Source: Campylobacter portucalensis (GTDB lineage Bacteria > Campylobacterota > Campylobacteria > Campylobacterales > Campylobacteraceae). From it: 64,000 nt of DNA. The stretch spans positions 1 to 64,000 of the forward strand of contig NZ_VWSJ01000004.1 in the NCBI RefSeq assembly GCF_009690845.1, written 5' to 3'. The notes under the pieces are model-generated. The model saw only the letters and a list, made by a program, of their open reading frames with translations. It searched no databases and was not told the origin of the DNA. The translations under genes and the position numbers were made by a program. Shown here one piece after another: positions 9,916 through 18,371 of the stretch. How positions within the stretch are numbered: position 1 is the stretch's first letter; the number at the start of each line of letters is the position of its first letter.

Positions 9916-9947
9916 ATTTTAATTACCCAAAAATGGGTAATTAAAAT
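9916..9947 (-). terminator. Stem-loop directly after rplQ
   Basis: A perfect 14-bp stem (ATTTTAATTACCCA with its complement) closes a 4-base loop and begins right at the rplQ stop. There is no long T tract on the minus strand after the stem, so it may end, process or protect the ribosomal transcript. The termination role is inferred from its position. Confidence 0.5.
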
Positions 9948-10301
9948 TTATTTTACTAGCTCTACAAAAGCCATTTGAGCCGCATCGCCTTTTCTTAATC
10001 TTGTTTTAATTATTCTAGTATATCCACCATTTCTTGATTGATATCTAGGTGCTATATCTTCTACTAATTTTTTTGTAGAAATTTTATCTTGTAATAGTGC
10101 AAATACAGCTCTATGAGCATTAAAATCACCTTTTGCTGCTTTTGTTATAAGTTTTTCAACGTAGCTTCTAAGCTCTTTTGCTTTTGGAAGAGTTGTTTCT
10201 ATTTTTTCACTTTTTATGATAGCTATTGCTAAATTTTTAAGCAAAGCCGATCTATGAGATGAAGTTCTTCCAAGTTTTCTATAGCCATGACCATGTCTCA
10301 T
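9948..10301 (-). CDS. rplQ: 50S ribosomal protein L17
   Basis: A 117-residue L17 with the diagnostic start [20 protein letters not shown] and the conserved LITKAAKGD and RNGGYTRI segments. It binds 23S rRNA near the exit tunnel. It is the last gene of the infA-rpmJ-rpsM-rpsK-rpsD-rpoA-rplQ operon, three bases after rpoA, and is followed by a stem-loop. Confidence 0.98.
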   Translation of the reverse strand: MRHGHGYRKLGRTSSHRSALLKNLAIAIIKSEKIETTLPKAKELRSYVEKLITKAAKGDFNAHRAVFALLQDKISTKKLVEDIAPRYQSRNGGYTRIIKTRLRKGDAAQMAFVELVK

Positions 10302-10304
10302 TTT

Positions 10305-11318
10305 TTATCCTTCTTTTTTTTGATTTTTTAAATTTTCAATTCTTTTTGAAAGCTCTCTTTTTTGATCAGCTATCTGAGAACCACCAACAGGATAACCAAT
10401 CTCTTCCATTACACTTTTGATTTCTTCTAAAGATTTTTTACCCAAATTTTTAAGATTTTTTAATTCATTTTCTTCCATAAGTGCAAGTTCGCCTATAAAT
10501 TCAATATTTGCTTTATCTAGACAATTAAAACTTCTTGCACTTAAATTTAGATTATCAATGCTTTCAAATAATTTAGAATGTTCATTTACAGCTGACGATG
10601 AGACAACAACAGTAGGAATCTCAACATTTACTATATTTCCAAAAACAGCTAGTTGTTGATACATAGATTCTAATGCATTTTTAAAAGCAGATATTGGATC
10701 TATTTGCCCATCGGTTGTTATTGTAAAGATAATTTTTTCATAATTTGGATTATCTTCAACTAAAATATTTTCTATATCATAAATTGCTCTTTTTACGGGC
10801 GTAAAAAATGCATCCAATGCCATAAATTCGCTATCTATATAATCTCTTAACTCCTCACTAGGAACATAGCCAATTCCTTTTTCGACAATAATTGTAAATT
10901 TAACATCACAATCTTCATTAATGGTAGCTATGTAGTGGTTTGGATTTACGATATCAACCAAATCATTAACTAAATCGGAGCCTTTAAGTTCTTTTGGTCC
11001 TGTAAAATGATATTCCAAAATTTCTCTTTGAGAATTATTTTTAAATTTAAATCTTAAATTTTTAATATTTATAATAAAGATAGCTACATCTTCAAGCATC
11101 CCTCTAATGCTATCAAATTCATGTTCAACGCCATCTATTTTTATGCCAGTAGCAGCAAATCCTACCGAACTGGTATATAAAAGTCTTCTTAGTGGATGTG
11201 CAACGGTTGCAGCGTAGCCTGTTTCAAAAGGATACGCTATAACTCTAGCTACATTTTCGCTAATATTTTCGACTCTTATTTCTGTTGGCTGATAGGCTGA
11301 TGTTGTAATTCTTCTCAT
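10305..11318 (-). CDS. rpoA: RNA polymerase alpha subunit
   Basis: A 337-residue alpha subunit. The N-terminal domain (with [20 protein letters not shown]) dimerises and nucleates the polymerase core. The C-terminal domain, containing [20 protein letters not shown], binds UP elements and activators. It ends in a Lys/Glu-rich tail. It sits in the usual place between rpsD and rplQ. Confidence 0.98.
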   Translation of the reverse strand: MRRITTSAYQPTEIRVENISENVARVIAYPFETGYAATVAHPLRRLLYTSSVGFAATGIKIDGVEHEFDSIRGMLEDVAIFIINIKNLRFKFKNNSQREILEYHFTGPKELKGSDLVNDLVDIVNPNHYIATINEDCDVKFTIIVEKGIGYVPSEELRDYIDSEFMALDAFFTPVKRAIYDIENILVEDNPNYEKIIFTITTDGQIDPISAFKNALESMYQQLAVFGNIVNVEIPTVVVSSSAVNEHSKLFESIDNLNLSARSFNCLDKANIEFIGELALMEENELKNLKNLGKKSLEEIKSVMEEIGYPVGGSQIADQKRELSKRIENLKNQKKEG

Positions 11319-11330
11319 CTTTGCCCCCTG

Positions 11331-11957
11331 TTATTTTGAATAAAGCTCGACGATAAATCTTTCCTCAAAAGGAACTGTAATATCTTCTTTCTCAGGCACT
11401 CTCGTAAAAATACCAAATTTTTTATCTTTTTCAACATCCACCCAATCAACCAACCCAGTTTGCTCTGTTCTGCTAACTGATTGAACTATTTGAGGATTGT
11501 TTTTGCTTTTTTCTATAATTTCAATTTTTTGTCCAGGTTTTACACTGTATGATGGTATATCAAGCCTTTTTCCATCTACTAAAATATGCCCATGACTAAC
11601 TAGTTGTCTAGCAAATCTTCTAGTGCCAGCAAAACCCATCCTATAAACTACATTATCAAGCCTTTGTTCTAAAAGCTGAATTAAAATAGCACCAGTGTTA
11701 CCATCTCTTCTAGCAGCTTCTTTGAATAAATTTCTAAACTGCTTTTCATTTAGCCCATACATAAATCTAGCTTTTTGCTTTTCTCTAAGTTGTGAGCCGT
11801 ATTCGCTTAATTTACCCCTTCTTTGTCCATGTTGTCCTGGTGCAAACGGGCGTTTATTTAAAGCACTTTTTCCGCTTAATCTTCTTTCGCCTTTTAAAGA
11901 TAAATCTGCTCCAAGGCGTCTTTCTATTTTTTCAACAGGTCCTGTATATCTTGCCAT
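11331..11957 (-). CDS. rpsD: 30S ribosomal protein S4
   Basis: A 208-residue S4 that starts [16 protein letters not shown]. It has the S4 RNA-binding domain ([20 protein letters not shown], then [18 protein letters not shown]). It is a primary 16S rRNA binder at the 5' domain and in many bacteria also a translational regulator of its own operon. Spacing to rpsK and rpoA is tight. Confidence 0.98.
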   Translation of the reverse strand: MARYTGPVEKIERRLGADLSLKGERRLSGKSALNKRPFAPGQHGQRRGKLSEYGSQLREKQKARFMYGLNEKQFRNLFKEAARRDGNTGAILIQLLEQRLDNVVYRMGFAGTRRFARQLVSHGHILVDGKRLDIPSYSVKPGQKIEIIEKSKNNPQIVQSVSRTEQTGLVDWVDVEKDKKFGIFTRVPEKEDITVPFEERFIVELYSK

Positions 11958-11966
11958 ATTTTATCC

Positions 11967-12359
11967 TTACACTCTTCTTCTTTTTGGAGGTCTGCAGCCA
12001 TTGTGTGGAAGCGGGGTTATGTCTTTTAAAAATGTTACTTTTATGCCTTCTATTGTCCCTACGCTTTTAACCGCTGTTTCACGACCGCTACCTGGTCCTT
12101 GAACTTTTATGCCAACTTCTTTTATGCCGTGCTCTTTTGCTTTATTCATTGCATCCTCTACAGCTTGTTGAGCCGCATAAGGAGTTGATTTTTTACTTCC
12201 TTTAAAGCCAAGACCTCCAGCACTGCTCCAAGAAATAACATTTCCCATATCATCAGTAACGGTTACCATAGTATTGTTGAATGAAGCACTTATATATACT
12301 ACGCCTTTTGCAATATTTTTTCTTACTACTTTTTTTCTTACTACTTTTCTTTTTGCCAT
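11967..12359 (-). CDS. rpsK: 30S ribosomal protein S11
   Basis: A 130-residue S11 with the conserved [16 protein letters not shown] and [12 protein letters not shown]-type segments and the C-terminal [18 protein letters not shown]. It forms part of the 30S platform near the mRNA exit channel. Unusually basic N-terminal residues ([12 protein letters not shown]) are typical for this phylum. Confidence 0.98.
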   Translation of the reverse strand: MAKRKVVRKKVVRKNIAKGVVYISASFNNTMVTVTDDMGNVISWSSAGGLGFKGSKKSTPYAAQQAVEDAMNKAKEHGIKEVGIKVQGPGSGRETAVKSVGTIEGIKVTFLKDITPLPHNGCRPPKRRRV

Positions 12360-12368
12360 TTTATATCC

Positions 12369-12737
12369 TTACTTAGTTGCTGCACCGACAGTTTTACGCT
12401 TGCCTTTTCTGGTTCTTGCGTTTGTTTTAGTTTTTTGACCACGAACAGGAAGACCTTTTCTATGTCTTAAGCCTCTATAACTGCCTAAATCCATTAAAGC
12501 TTTGATATCCATAGCAACACTTTTTCTTAAATCACCCTCAACAGAGTAGTGTTCTTGAATCTCTTTTCTAATAGATGCTGCTTCATCTTCGCTTAAATCA
12601 TAAACTCTTTTATCGTAAGAGATTCCAACTGCATCAAGAATTTTTCTTGATGTAAATAAGCCTATACCATAAATATAGGTAAGACCATACTCAATCCTTT
12701 TTTTCTTTGGTAAATCTACACCTGCTATACGAGCCAT
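12369..12737 (-). CDS. rpsM: 30S ribosomal protein S13
   Basis: A 122-residue S13 starting [19 protein letters not shown]. It has the helix-two-turn-helix [11 protein letters not shown] region and the C-terminal [18 protein letters not shown]. It contacts the P-site tRNA and the 50S bridge B1. It lies 10 bases before rpsK and 3 bases after rpmJ. Confidence 0.98.
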   Translation of the reverse strand: MARIAGVDLPKKKRIEYGLTYIYGIGLFTSRKILDAVGISYDKRVYDLSEDEAASIRKEIQEHYSVEGDLRKSVAMDIKALMDLGSYRGLRHRKGLPVRGQKTKTNARTRKGKRKTVGAATK

Positions 12738-12740
12738 ACC

Positions 12741-12854
12741 TTATCCTTGTCTTTGCTTATGTTTTGGATTTTCGCATATTACGAATACAACACCTCTTCG
12801 TTTGACAACTTTACATTTGTCACACATCTTCTTTACAGAAGGACGAACTTTCAT
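12741..12854 (-). CDS. rpmJ: 50S ribosomal protein L36
   Basis: A 37-residue protein beginning [20 protein letters not shown] and ending in [10 protein letters not shown]. It is the zinc-binding C+ form of L36, with ligands CDKC, a further Cys in VICE and His in PKHK. AGGAG precedes the ATG by a few bases. It is too short for most ORF lists but is clearly real from its sequence and its place between infA and rpsM. Confidence 0.97.
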   Translation of the reverse strand: MKVRPSVKKMCDKCKVVKRRGVVFVICENPKHKQRQG

Positions 12855-12939
12855 ATGTTTCTCCTAAAAAATATTCCACTAAATTTGCATACTGCACTTA
12901 GGTTTTAGAGAATTCCAAATTTTGGAAAGTTAAACCAAC

Positions 12940-12970
12940 TGTTTTCAAAATAGTGGTGATTTTGAAAACA
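12940..12970 (-). other. 12-bp stem-loop between infA and rpmJ
   Basis: TGTTTTCAAAAT pairs perfectly with ATTTTGAAAACA around a 7-base loop in the 172-base gap between infA and rpmJ. There is no T tract on either strand. It could be a partial terminator, an RNase processing site or a ribosomal-protein regulatory structure. The function is not shown by the sequence. Confidence 0.5.
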
Positions 12971-13026
12971 CTTCTTCACACAGTTAGTTGCAAAAGCTAA
13001 AATTATACTAAATTTAAACTTTATTT

Positions 13027-13245
13027 TTACTTATATCTGTAAGTAATTCTGCCTTTATCAAGACTGTATGGTGTCAATTCGACTTTAACTTTATCTCCAG
13101 GCATAATTTTTATATAATGCATTCTCATTTTTCCAGCTATATGACACAAAACTACATGTTTGTTATCAAGTTCAACTTTAAAAGTTGCATTTGGTAGAGC
13201 TTCTATAACGTTGCCATCTATTTCTATGACATCATCTTTTGCCAC
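13027..13245 (-). CDS. infA: Translation initiation factor IF-1
   Basis: A 72-residue OB-fold protein starting [19 protein letters not shown] and ending RGRITYRYK-like (KGRITYRYK). It occupies the ribosomal A site during initiation. It heads the ribosomal operon here. In many relatives secY and map lie just upstream, but here gltS does, so infA probably has its own promoter in the 99-base gap (a TATGATAAAAT-like -10 stretch is visible on the minus strand). Confidence 0.97.
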   Translation of the reverse strand: MAKDDVIEIDGNVIEALPNATFKVELDNKHVVLCHIAGKMRMHYIKIMPGDKVKVELTPYSLDKGRITYRYK

Positions 13246-13308
13246 TTTTTCTCCTTTCGTATTAAATTTTTCTAAAAAAACTTACGATTTTATCATAATA
13301 TTTTTTAA

Positions 13309-13338
13309 TATCTCATTAAATTTTATATTAATGAGATA
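13309..13338 (-). terminator. Stem-loop after gltS
   Basis: TATCTCATTAA and TTAATGAGATA form an 11-bp perfect stem around an 8-base loop, 6 bases beyond the gltS stop. The following minus-strand sequence is A/T-rich but not a clean T tract, so termination is likely but not certain. Confidence 0.45.
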
Positions 13339-13344
13339 ATTATT

Positions 13345-14568
13345 TTATAACATACTTTGTGCAATATTTAAAAACAGAGTGATAGCAAGAGCATTTGTAA
13401 AATTGCTTATAAAACCACCAATGAGCGGTACTATAAAAAACGCAATTTTAGAGTGTCCGTATTTTGAACATACAGAAGTCATAGTAGCCATAGAAACAGG
13501 TACTGCCCCCAAACCAAAACCTATATGCCCAACTGAAATTATAGCACCATCGTAGTTTTTACCGCAAAATTTAAAAGTTACAAAAACCACAAAAACATAA
13601 ATAAGTATTAATTGTAAAATAAGTATAGTGATTAAAGGCACTGCAAGCTCTGATAATTGCCAAAGCTTCATTGTGATTATAGATAGCGATACAAAAATAG
13701 ATAAAGATATAGCACCAACTATATCTATACTTTCATATAATGCATCATTATCACCCTTTCGTGTATCCAAAATGAAGCGAACTATAATACCGCCAAACAT
13801 ACTCATTACATGTATTGGAAAATTTATGCTAGGAAGTAAAATTTTAAAGATATAAAATAGAGTTTGCCCTATGCCGCAAGCTATTAGCAACATAAAAAAA
13901 GCCTTATGTGCTCTTTTTGTGCTTACTATATTTTGTATGGCTTTATTGTGAGTAGCAATTTCAACATTAGTTGCTTTTAAGCCATTTTTTTCAATCAATC
14001 TTCTACCAATTGGTCCTCCCATAATACAGCCAGCAACAAGCCCAAAAGTAGCAGAAGCTATCGCAACCTCTAATGCCCCTGTACCGCCCATACTTTCAGC
14101 CAATGGACCAAAACTTGCAGAATTTCCGTGACCGCCAGTTAGTGGTGTAGAGCCAGCCATTAAAGCAACTAAAGGATTCATATCCATTATGCTTCCAACA
14201 AAAAGAGCCAAAGCGTTTTGCAAAACTGCCAGAATGGCTGCAAGTATAGCAAATATAAAAACTAGTTTTCCACCGTATTTAAGTAAATTTAAACTAGCTG
14301 CTAATCCCATAGCTGCAAAAAATACATTATAAAAAAATGTATTCATCGTTTTATAATCAAAATTAAAATTTATAATATTAAAACTATGCATAATTGCTGT
14401 AAGTATAGCAAAGATTGTGCCACCTGCAACGGCTGCTGGAATGCAGTATTTTTTAAAAATCGGAAATTTTTTAAGCATAAATTCTCCAAAATATATACTT
14501 AAAACCGCAATAGCAAGAGTTTGAAATGAGCCAACATCGATAGTTGTGCCAAGAGTTAAATTTTGCAT
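13345..14568 (-). CDS. gltS: Sodium/glutamate symporter
   Basis: About 407 residues with roughly ten membrane segments of the ESS (GltS) family, which imports glutamate with sodium. Family marks include the repeated Gly-rich loops GSTPLTGGHGNSASFGPL and SVGHIGFGLGAVPVSMAT, the two re-entrant pore regions of the inverted-repeat fold. Two ATGs lie two codons apart. The second (14568) has AAGG at proper spacing and is preferred. It sits alone upstream of infA and ends in a stem-loop. Glutamate import fits the glutamate dehydrogenase gene elsewhere in the window and the amino-acid-based metabolism common in this group. Confidence 0.93.
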   Translation of the reverse strand: MQNLTLGTTIDVGSFQTLAIAVLSIYFGEFMLKKFPIFKKYCIPAAVAGGTIFAILTAIMHSFNIINFNFDYKTMNTFFYNVFFAAMGLAASLNLLKYGGKLVFIFAILAAILAVLQNALALFVGSIMDMNPLVALMAGSTPLTGGHGNSASFGPLAESMGGTGALEVAIASATFGLVAGCIMGGPIGRRLIEKNGLKATNVEIATHNKAIQNIVSTKRAHKAFFMLLIACGIGQTLFYIFKILLPSINFPIHVMSMFGGIIVRFILDTRKGDNDALYESIDIVGAISLSIFVSLSIITMKLWQLSELAVPLITILILQLILIYVFVVFVTFKFCGKNYDGAIISVGHIGFGLGAVPVSMATMTSVCSKYGHSKIAFFIVPLIGGFISNFTNALAITLFLNIAQSML

Positions 14569-14791
14569 AAACATCCTTTAAAAAAATTAGATGATTTTAC
14601 AAAAAATAGTTATAAAAGCTAATTATTTTTAAAAATTAATTATATAAATTTAAAATAAATTTATATTGCTAGATACTGTAATTTTTATACTTAAATATAA
14701 ATTTAATCTTAAATAATTATATATAAATTTTTTTAAATGCAATTTTATTGCTATTTTGATATGATTTTTGAAATTTTTTAGAGGAGTTTTT

Positions 14792-15766
14792 ATGAAAAGG
14801 GGGATTTTAAGTTTAGCTGTATTGGTAAGCTTTTGTTTTTCATTTGATGCTAATTTTAGTAAATCACAAAACCAAACCGGTATAAATTTAGAAGAGGTTG
14901 AGTGGAGATTCAGATGGTATTGATAAATTTGGAAATTTATATGAGAGTAAGCTACCAGATAGTCCTTATGGAAAGGCCGTTTTTTGGATATAAAATCATA
15001 ACTCAAACTCATAATTTTATAGGTCCAAATGCTAAAGATGAGAGTAAAAAATTTGCTGGAAATAAGCTAGCTTGTGCTAGTTGTCATGCAAATGCGGGAG
15101 TGAAATCTTATAGTAGCGGATTTATTGGAATAACAGCAAGATTTCCACAATTTAATGCAAGGGGAAATAAAGTTATAAGTCTTGAAGATAGAATTAATGG
15201 TTGTATGGAAAGAAGTATGAATGGAAAAGTTATGCCATTAAACGCTCCTGAAATGAGAGCTATGGTAACCTATATGCATTGGCTTAGTCAAAATACCCCA
15301 GTTGGTGCAAAAACAAAAGGTCAAGGGCTCGCAAAAGTTGAGTTATTGGATAGAAAAGCAGATCCTATCAAAGGTAAGGTTGTTTTTGAAAATCATTGTG
15401 CATCCTGTCACGGAGAAAATGGCGAAGGTATGGTAAATCCAGACAATGAAACATCAGCTTATTATATATATCCGCCGCTTTGGGGAGAAGATAGTTTATA
15501 ATACGGGTGCTGGAATGTATCGTTTAATAAAAGCGGCTCAGTTTATAAAACAAAATATGCCTCAATACAACGCTATCTTAACAAACGAAGAGGCTTTTGA
15601 TGTAGCAAGCTATATAAATACGCAAAAACGCCCTATTAAAGCAAATAGAGATAAAGATTTTCCAGACAGAAGGATAAAAGCTATCGATATGGATGTTGGA
15701 CCGCACGATGATAAATTTAGCGACGAAGAACATAGATTTGGTCCATATAAACAGATGTTAAAATAA
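14792..15766 (+). pseudogene. tsdA: Broken tsdA-like dihaem cytochrome c (thiosulfate dehydrogenase/tetrathionate reductase)
   Basis: An ATG at 14792 with a GAGGAG site opens a signal peptide (MKRGILSLAVLVSFCFSFDA). The reading frame then breaks three times: near 14905, where frame 1 ends in TGA; near 14985, where the KLPDSPYGKAVF frame ends in TAA; and near 15493, where one extra T turns an expected GEDSYNTGAGM into a stop. Joined across the frames, the protein matches TsdA. It has a first haem site CASCH (15073-15087) in KLACASCHANAG, then ARFPQFNAR and INGCMERSMNG, a second haem site CASCH (15397-15411), and the C-terminal NTGAGMYRLIKAAQFIKQNMP. TsdA oxidises thiosulfate or reduces tetrathionate in the periplasm. 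Three frameshifts in under 1 kb imply a dead gene unless the assembly is wrong. Confidence 0.85.
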
Positions 15767-15859
15767 TTTATAAAATCTTTATAAATTTACAGGCTTGTAA
15801 TATTGAAATTTTATAGAAAATTTTGATTAAATTTATACAATTTATAAAGATTTTTTGGG

Positions 15860-16669
15860 TTATTTAAAATTATATCCTAAATTTAAAAGACTTTTAAGCC
15901 CATCTTTATCATCTAAATGATTAAGTGTTTTATATAAAGTATCTAAATTTTTAGGATCAAATCCATAATTTTTTATATAAGATATAAATTTAAAAATTTC
16001 ATTTTTATGATTTTCATACTCTTTAGTTTGAATTAAAACTAAAATTTCATTTGGAACTGGTTCTTTTATGGTAAAAAGTAGCTTTTTTTCTATAAAAAAT
16101 TCCACAAACCAAAACCAAATTGCATTTCCAAAGTCTGCTGGAATTTTAGCACCATTTTTTAAAACTAAATCAAGAGTTTGAAATTTTTTCTCATAAAAAG
16201 CACTCATAAAAAGCGTAGTTTTGATAGTTAAAAACTTTTTATTTACGTCAAGTCCTTCATCTAAAAGCTCCTTTAAAAGCGACGCTGTTTGATTATCGCT
16301 TAAATTTTGATCCATAACTAAATAAATCGGATACTCTTCAAATTTAAACACTCTCTCATCGGCACAAAGAAGCAAATTTTCTATTTCTACGCTTAGAGAA
16401 TTATTTGCATCAAGACTAGTTTCATAAGGCGTTTTGCCACTACTATCAAGCCCAAACGCTAAAGATTTATCACTACTCAAAACAGCTTTAACTTTTTTAA
16501 CATCGCCTATTTTAATAGCATTTGTTAAATCATTTACGCTAAATTTAAATTCACCATCATGCTCAAACGGCGTGCATTTAACATATTTAAAAAACTCATC
16601 TTTTATCATTTCATAATGATTTGCATTTAAAAAATTTATAATAAATAATAAAGATAAAATATACCTCAT
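15860..16669 (-). CDS. Secreted ankyrin-like repeat protein, function unknown
   Basis: A 269-residue protein with a signal peptide (MRYILSLLFIINFLNA). The mature part contains ankyrin-like helix pairs, for example NAIKIGDVKKVKAVL followed by a SSGKTPYETSLDAN-like turn, and a second set around SLLKELLDEGLDVNKKF and TTLFMSAFYEKK. It is probably periplasmic and protein-binding. Its start overlaps the stop of the adenine methyltransferase by 4 bases, so it is coupled to the restriction-modification cassette. A role in that cassette is unlikely if it is exported, so the linkage may be historical. I do not recognise a named family. Confidence 0.8.
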   Translation of the reverse strand: MRYILSLLFIINFLNANHYEMIKDEFFKYVKCTPFEHDGEFKFSVNDLTNAIKIGDVKKVKAVLSSDKSLAFGLDSSGKTPYETSLDANNSLSVEIENLLLCADERVFKFEEYPIYLVMDQNLSDNQTASLLKELLDEGLDVNKKFLTIKTTLFMSAFYEKKFQTLDLVLKNGAKIPADFGNAIWFWFVEFFIEKKLLFTIKEPVPNEILVLIQTKEYENHKNEIFKFISYIKNYGFDPKNLDTLYKTLNHLDDKDGLKSLLNLGYNFK

Positions 16670-17658
16670 AAATCTTTTTCCAAAATATGCAAATATTCGT
16701 AAGTTTTGCTGGCTTTATTTTGCCTTTTGCTATCAGCTTTAAAGCGACTATATTCTTTGTATTTTAAATCATATTTTCCAAATTTTGACATAATATTTTT
16801 GATTTCATTTAAACTCATAAGTCCTTCGTTATTGTAACTTAAAAAAATGTATTTAAAATTTGTAAATTTAATCAAATTCTCAAATTCATCTAAAACATTA
16901 CTTTTAGAACAATATTTTGACTTTTTATATTCTCTAAGTCCAGTTTTGCCTTTTGGAATAAATTCATCATAAAGTGCAATTGTATTTAAAAGATGATAAT
17001 TTGCTCCATATTGTCTTGAATTATATGGTGGATCTAAATATAAAATATCGCCTTTTATTTTTTTTATAAGTTCGTTTGCATCTTCATTATAAACTTGGTG
17101 AGAGTTTGAATTTATTTTAAAATTTGCAGGTTCTAAAATTAACTCTTTTTTAGCCGAAGCTTTGAGACGCTTTAAAAAAGCTCCATAAACAGAAGCAGTG
17201 TTTGCTACTTTATCAGCACTTTCTAACAAAGAAGCTAATAAAAAATAATACATATTTTCTGAAATTTTAGGTTTTAAATTTTTAATTTCAGTCCTTATCG
17301 TATCAATTTTCATAGCATTTATATCGCTAAAATATTGCCTACTGCTTCCGCCTCCAAGAGCATAATTTTCATAAATAAATCCACCTTTTAAAGGTAAATT
17401 GTCTAAATATTTTATTATTTCATTGCTTTTTTTTAAAATTTTATGATTTCCAATGTAATTTTTATTCAAAACATAAGCGTAATATTCAAAATCATTTGCT
17501 ATAACTTTTTTAACTTCGCTCTTAAAAGCTCGCCCAATTATACCAGTTCCAGCAAAAATATCACAAAAAATTTTATCTTTTAAGTTGCTGCCACAAACAT
17601 CTTTTATAATATCTTTTATCCATGATGATAAAGTTAATTTTGAACCTATATAATTCAC
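16666..17658 (-). CDS. Type II adenine-specific DNA methyltransferase (D12/alpha class)
   Basis: A 330-residue N6-adenine methyltransferase. The order is N-terminal MNYIGSKLTL, AdoMet motif I DIFAGTG (33-39) and catalytic motif IV DPPY (209-212, in LYLDPPYNSRQYGANYH), with the target-recognition region between them, which is the D12/Dam-like alpha order. It transfers a methyl group to adenine in the cassette's recognition site and so protects host DNA. It overlaps the HNH nuclease stop by 4 bases and the following ankyrin-like gene start by 4 bases. It is one of two methyltransferases flanking the nuclease, a layout common for asymmetric (type IIS-like) sites. Confidence 0.92.
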   Translation of the reverse strand: MNYIGSKLTLSSWIKDIIKDVCGSNLKDKIFCDIFAGTGIIGRAFKSEVKKVIANDFEYYAYVLNKNYIGNHKILKKSNEIIKYLDNLPLKGGFIYENYALGGGSSRQYFSDINAMKIDTIRTEIKNLKPKISENMYYFLLASLLESADKVANTASVYGAFLKRLKASAKKELILEPANFKINSNSHQVYNEDANELIKKIKGDILYLDPPYNSRQYGANYHLLNTIALYDEFIPKGKTGLREYKKSKYCSKSNVLDEFENLIKFTNFKYIFLSYNNEGLMSLNEIKNIMSKFGKYDLKYKEYSRFKADSKRQNKASKTYEYLHILEKDL

Positions 17659-18335
17659 AATTTATCTCCATAGAGTTTTTTCATAATAAATTCACTTGCC
17701 TCTTTGCTAATTTTTTTAACACAAGCTATTCTATATTCTACAGGGTCAAACTGATAGCATCCAACACAACCTAATTTTTCATCATATTCTTCATCTCCAT
17801 CATAAAACGAATATGGATTTCCTATATATATTTTTGCATCCCATCTTTTATTTGTTTCTTTGCATTTTTTACAAATTTGTCTTTTTGCATCGTTTGCAGC
17901 TTTACATAGTGGTTGAAAATCTTTTAAATTTTGAGTTTTCGCACTACTTACTCGCCAGTCATTTTTTCTACCATCTTTGTGGTCAATTTCTATTTTTGTA
18001 TTTTCAGAATTTCCATTTATGCCAAGCATAACACAGTTTTTATTTTTATAATATGCTTTTATATCGCTTCTAATATGTTGATTAAAATAAATTTCAGTAT
18101 TAAAGCCATTTAATCTAATTCTATCAATTGTATTTCCCTTAGTTATAGTTTTATCAAATTCTACAATATACTTTTTAGCTAAACTTGAACTTTTTCTACA
18201 CCAGCTTCCACCATTTCCTAAAGCCAAGTCTTTATATTTTTTAACAAATTCACTAACTTTTACCCATCTAGAAATTCCATCTTTATTTGGTTTTGCAAGC
18301 TCTAAAAAAAGTTCAGTCTTTGTTTGCTTTTTCAT
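17655..18335 (-). CDS. HNH (beta-beta-alpha-metal) restriction endonuclease
   Basis: A 226-residue protein with an HNH core: IEIDHKDGRKND (Asp118-His119), then FQPLCKAANDAKRQ. Two CxxC pairs (ICKKC and GCVGC) probably hold a structural zinc. The first ~75 residues (with SRWVKVSEFVKKY) likely form the DNA-recognition part. Its position between two DNA methyltransferases makes it the cognate restriction enzyme. The ATG at 18335 is preferred over a TTG one codon earlier because AAAGGA is well spaced. The recognition sequence cannot be read. The gene is as AT-rich as its neighbours. Confidence 0.85.
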   Translation of the reverse strand: MKKQTKTELFLELAKPNKDGISRWVKVSEFVKKYKDLALGNGGSWCRKSSSLAKKYIVEFDKTITKGNTIDRIRLNGFNTEIYFNQHIRSDIKAYYKNKNCVMLGINGNSENTKIEIDHKDGRKNDWRVSSAKTQNLKDFQPLCKAANDAKRQICKKCKETNKRWDAKIYIGNPYSFYDGDEEYDEKLGCVGCYQFDPVEYRIACVKKISKEASEFIMKKLYGDKL

Positions 18336-18371
18336 CAAAATTCCTTTTTAAAAACTAAAATATACTCGTGT

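Noticed and set aside
11695-12102. Two long plus-strand open frames opposite rpsD and rpsK
   Set aside because: They are antisense shadows of highly conserved ribosomal protein genes, without ribosome binding sites and with unlikely Cys/Pro/Leu-rich composition.
14650-15012. Minus-strand open frame overlapping the start of the broken cytochrome gene
   Set aside because: It is antisense to the tsdA relic, has no ribosome binding site and no protein-like motifs. The sense strand explains the sequence.
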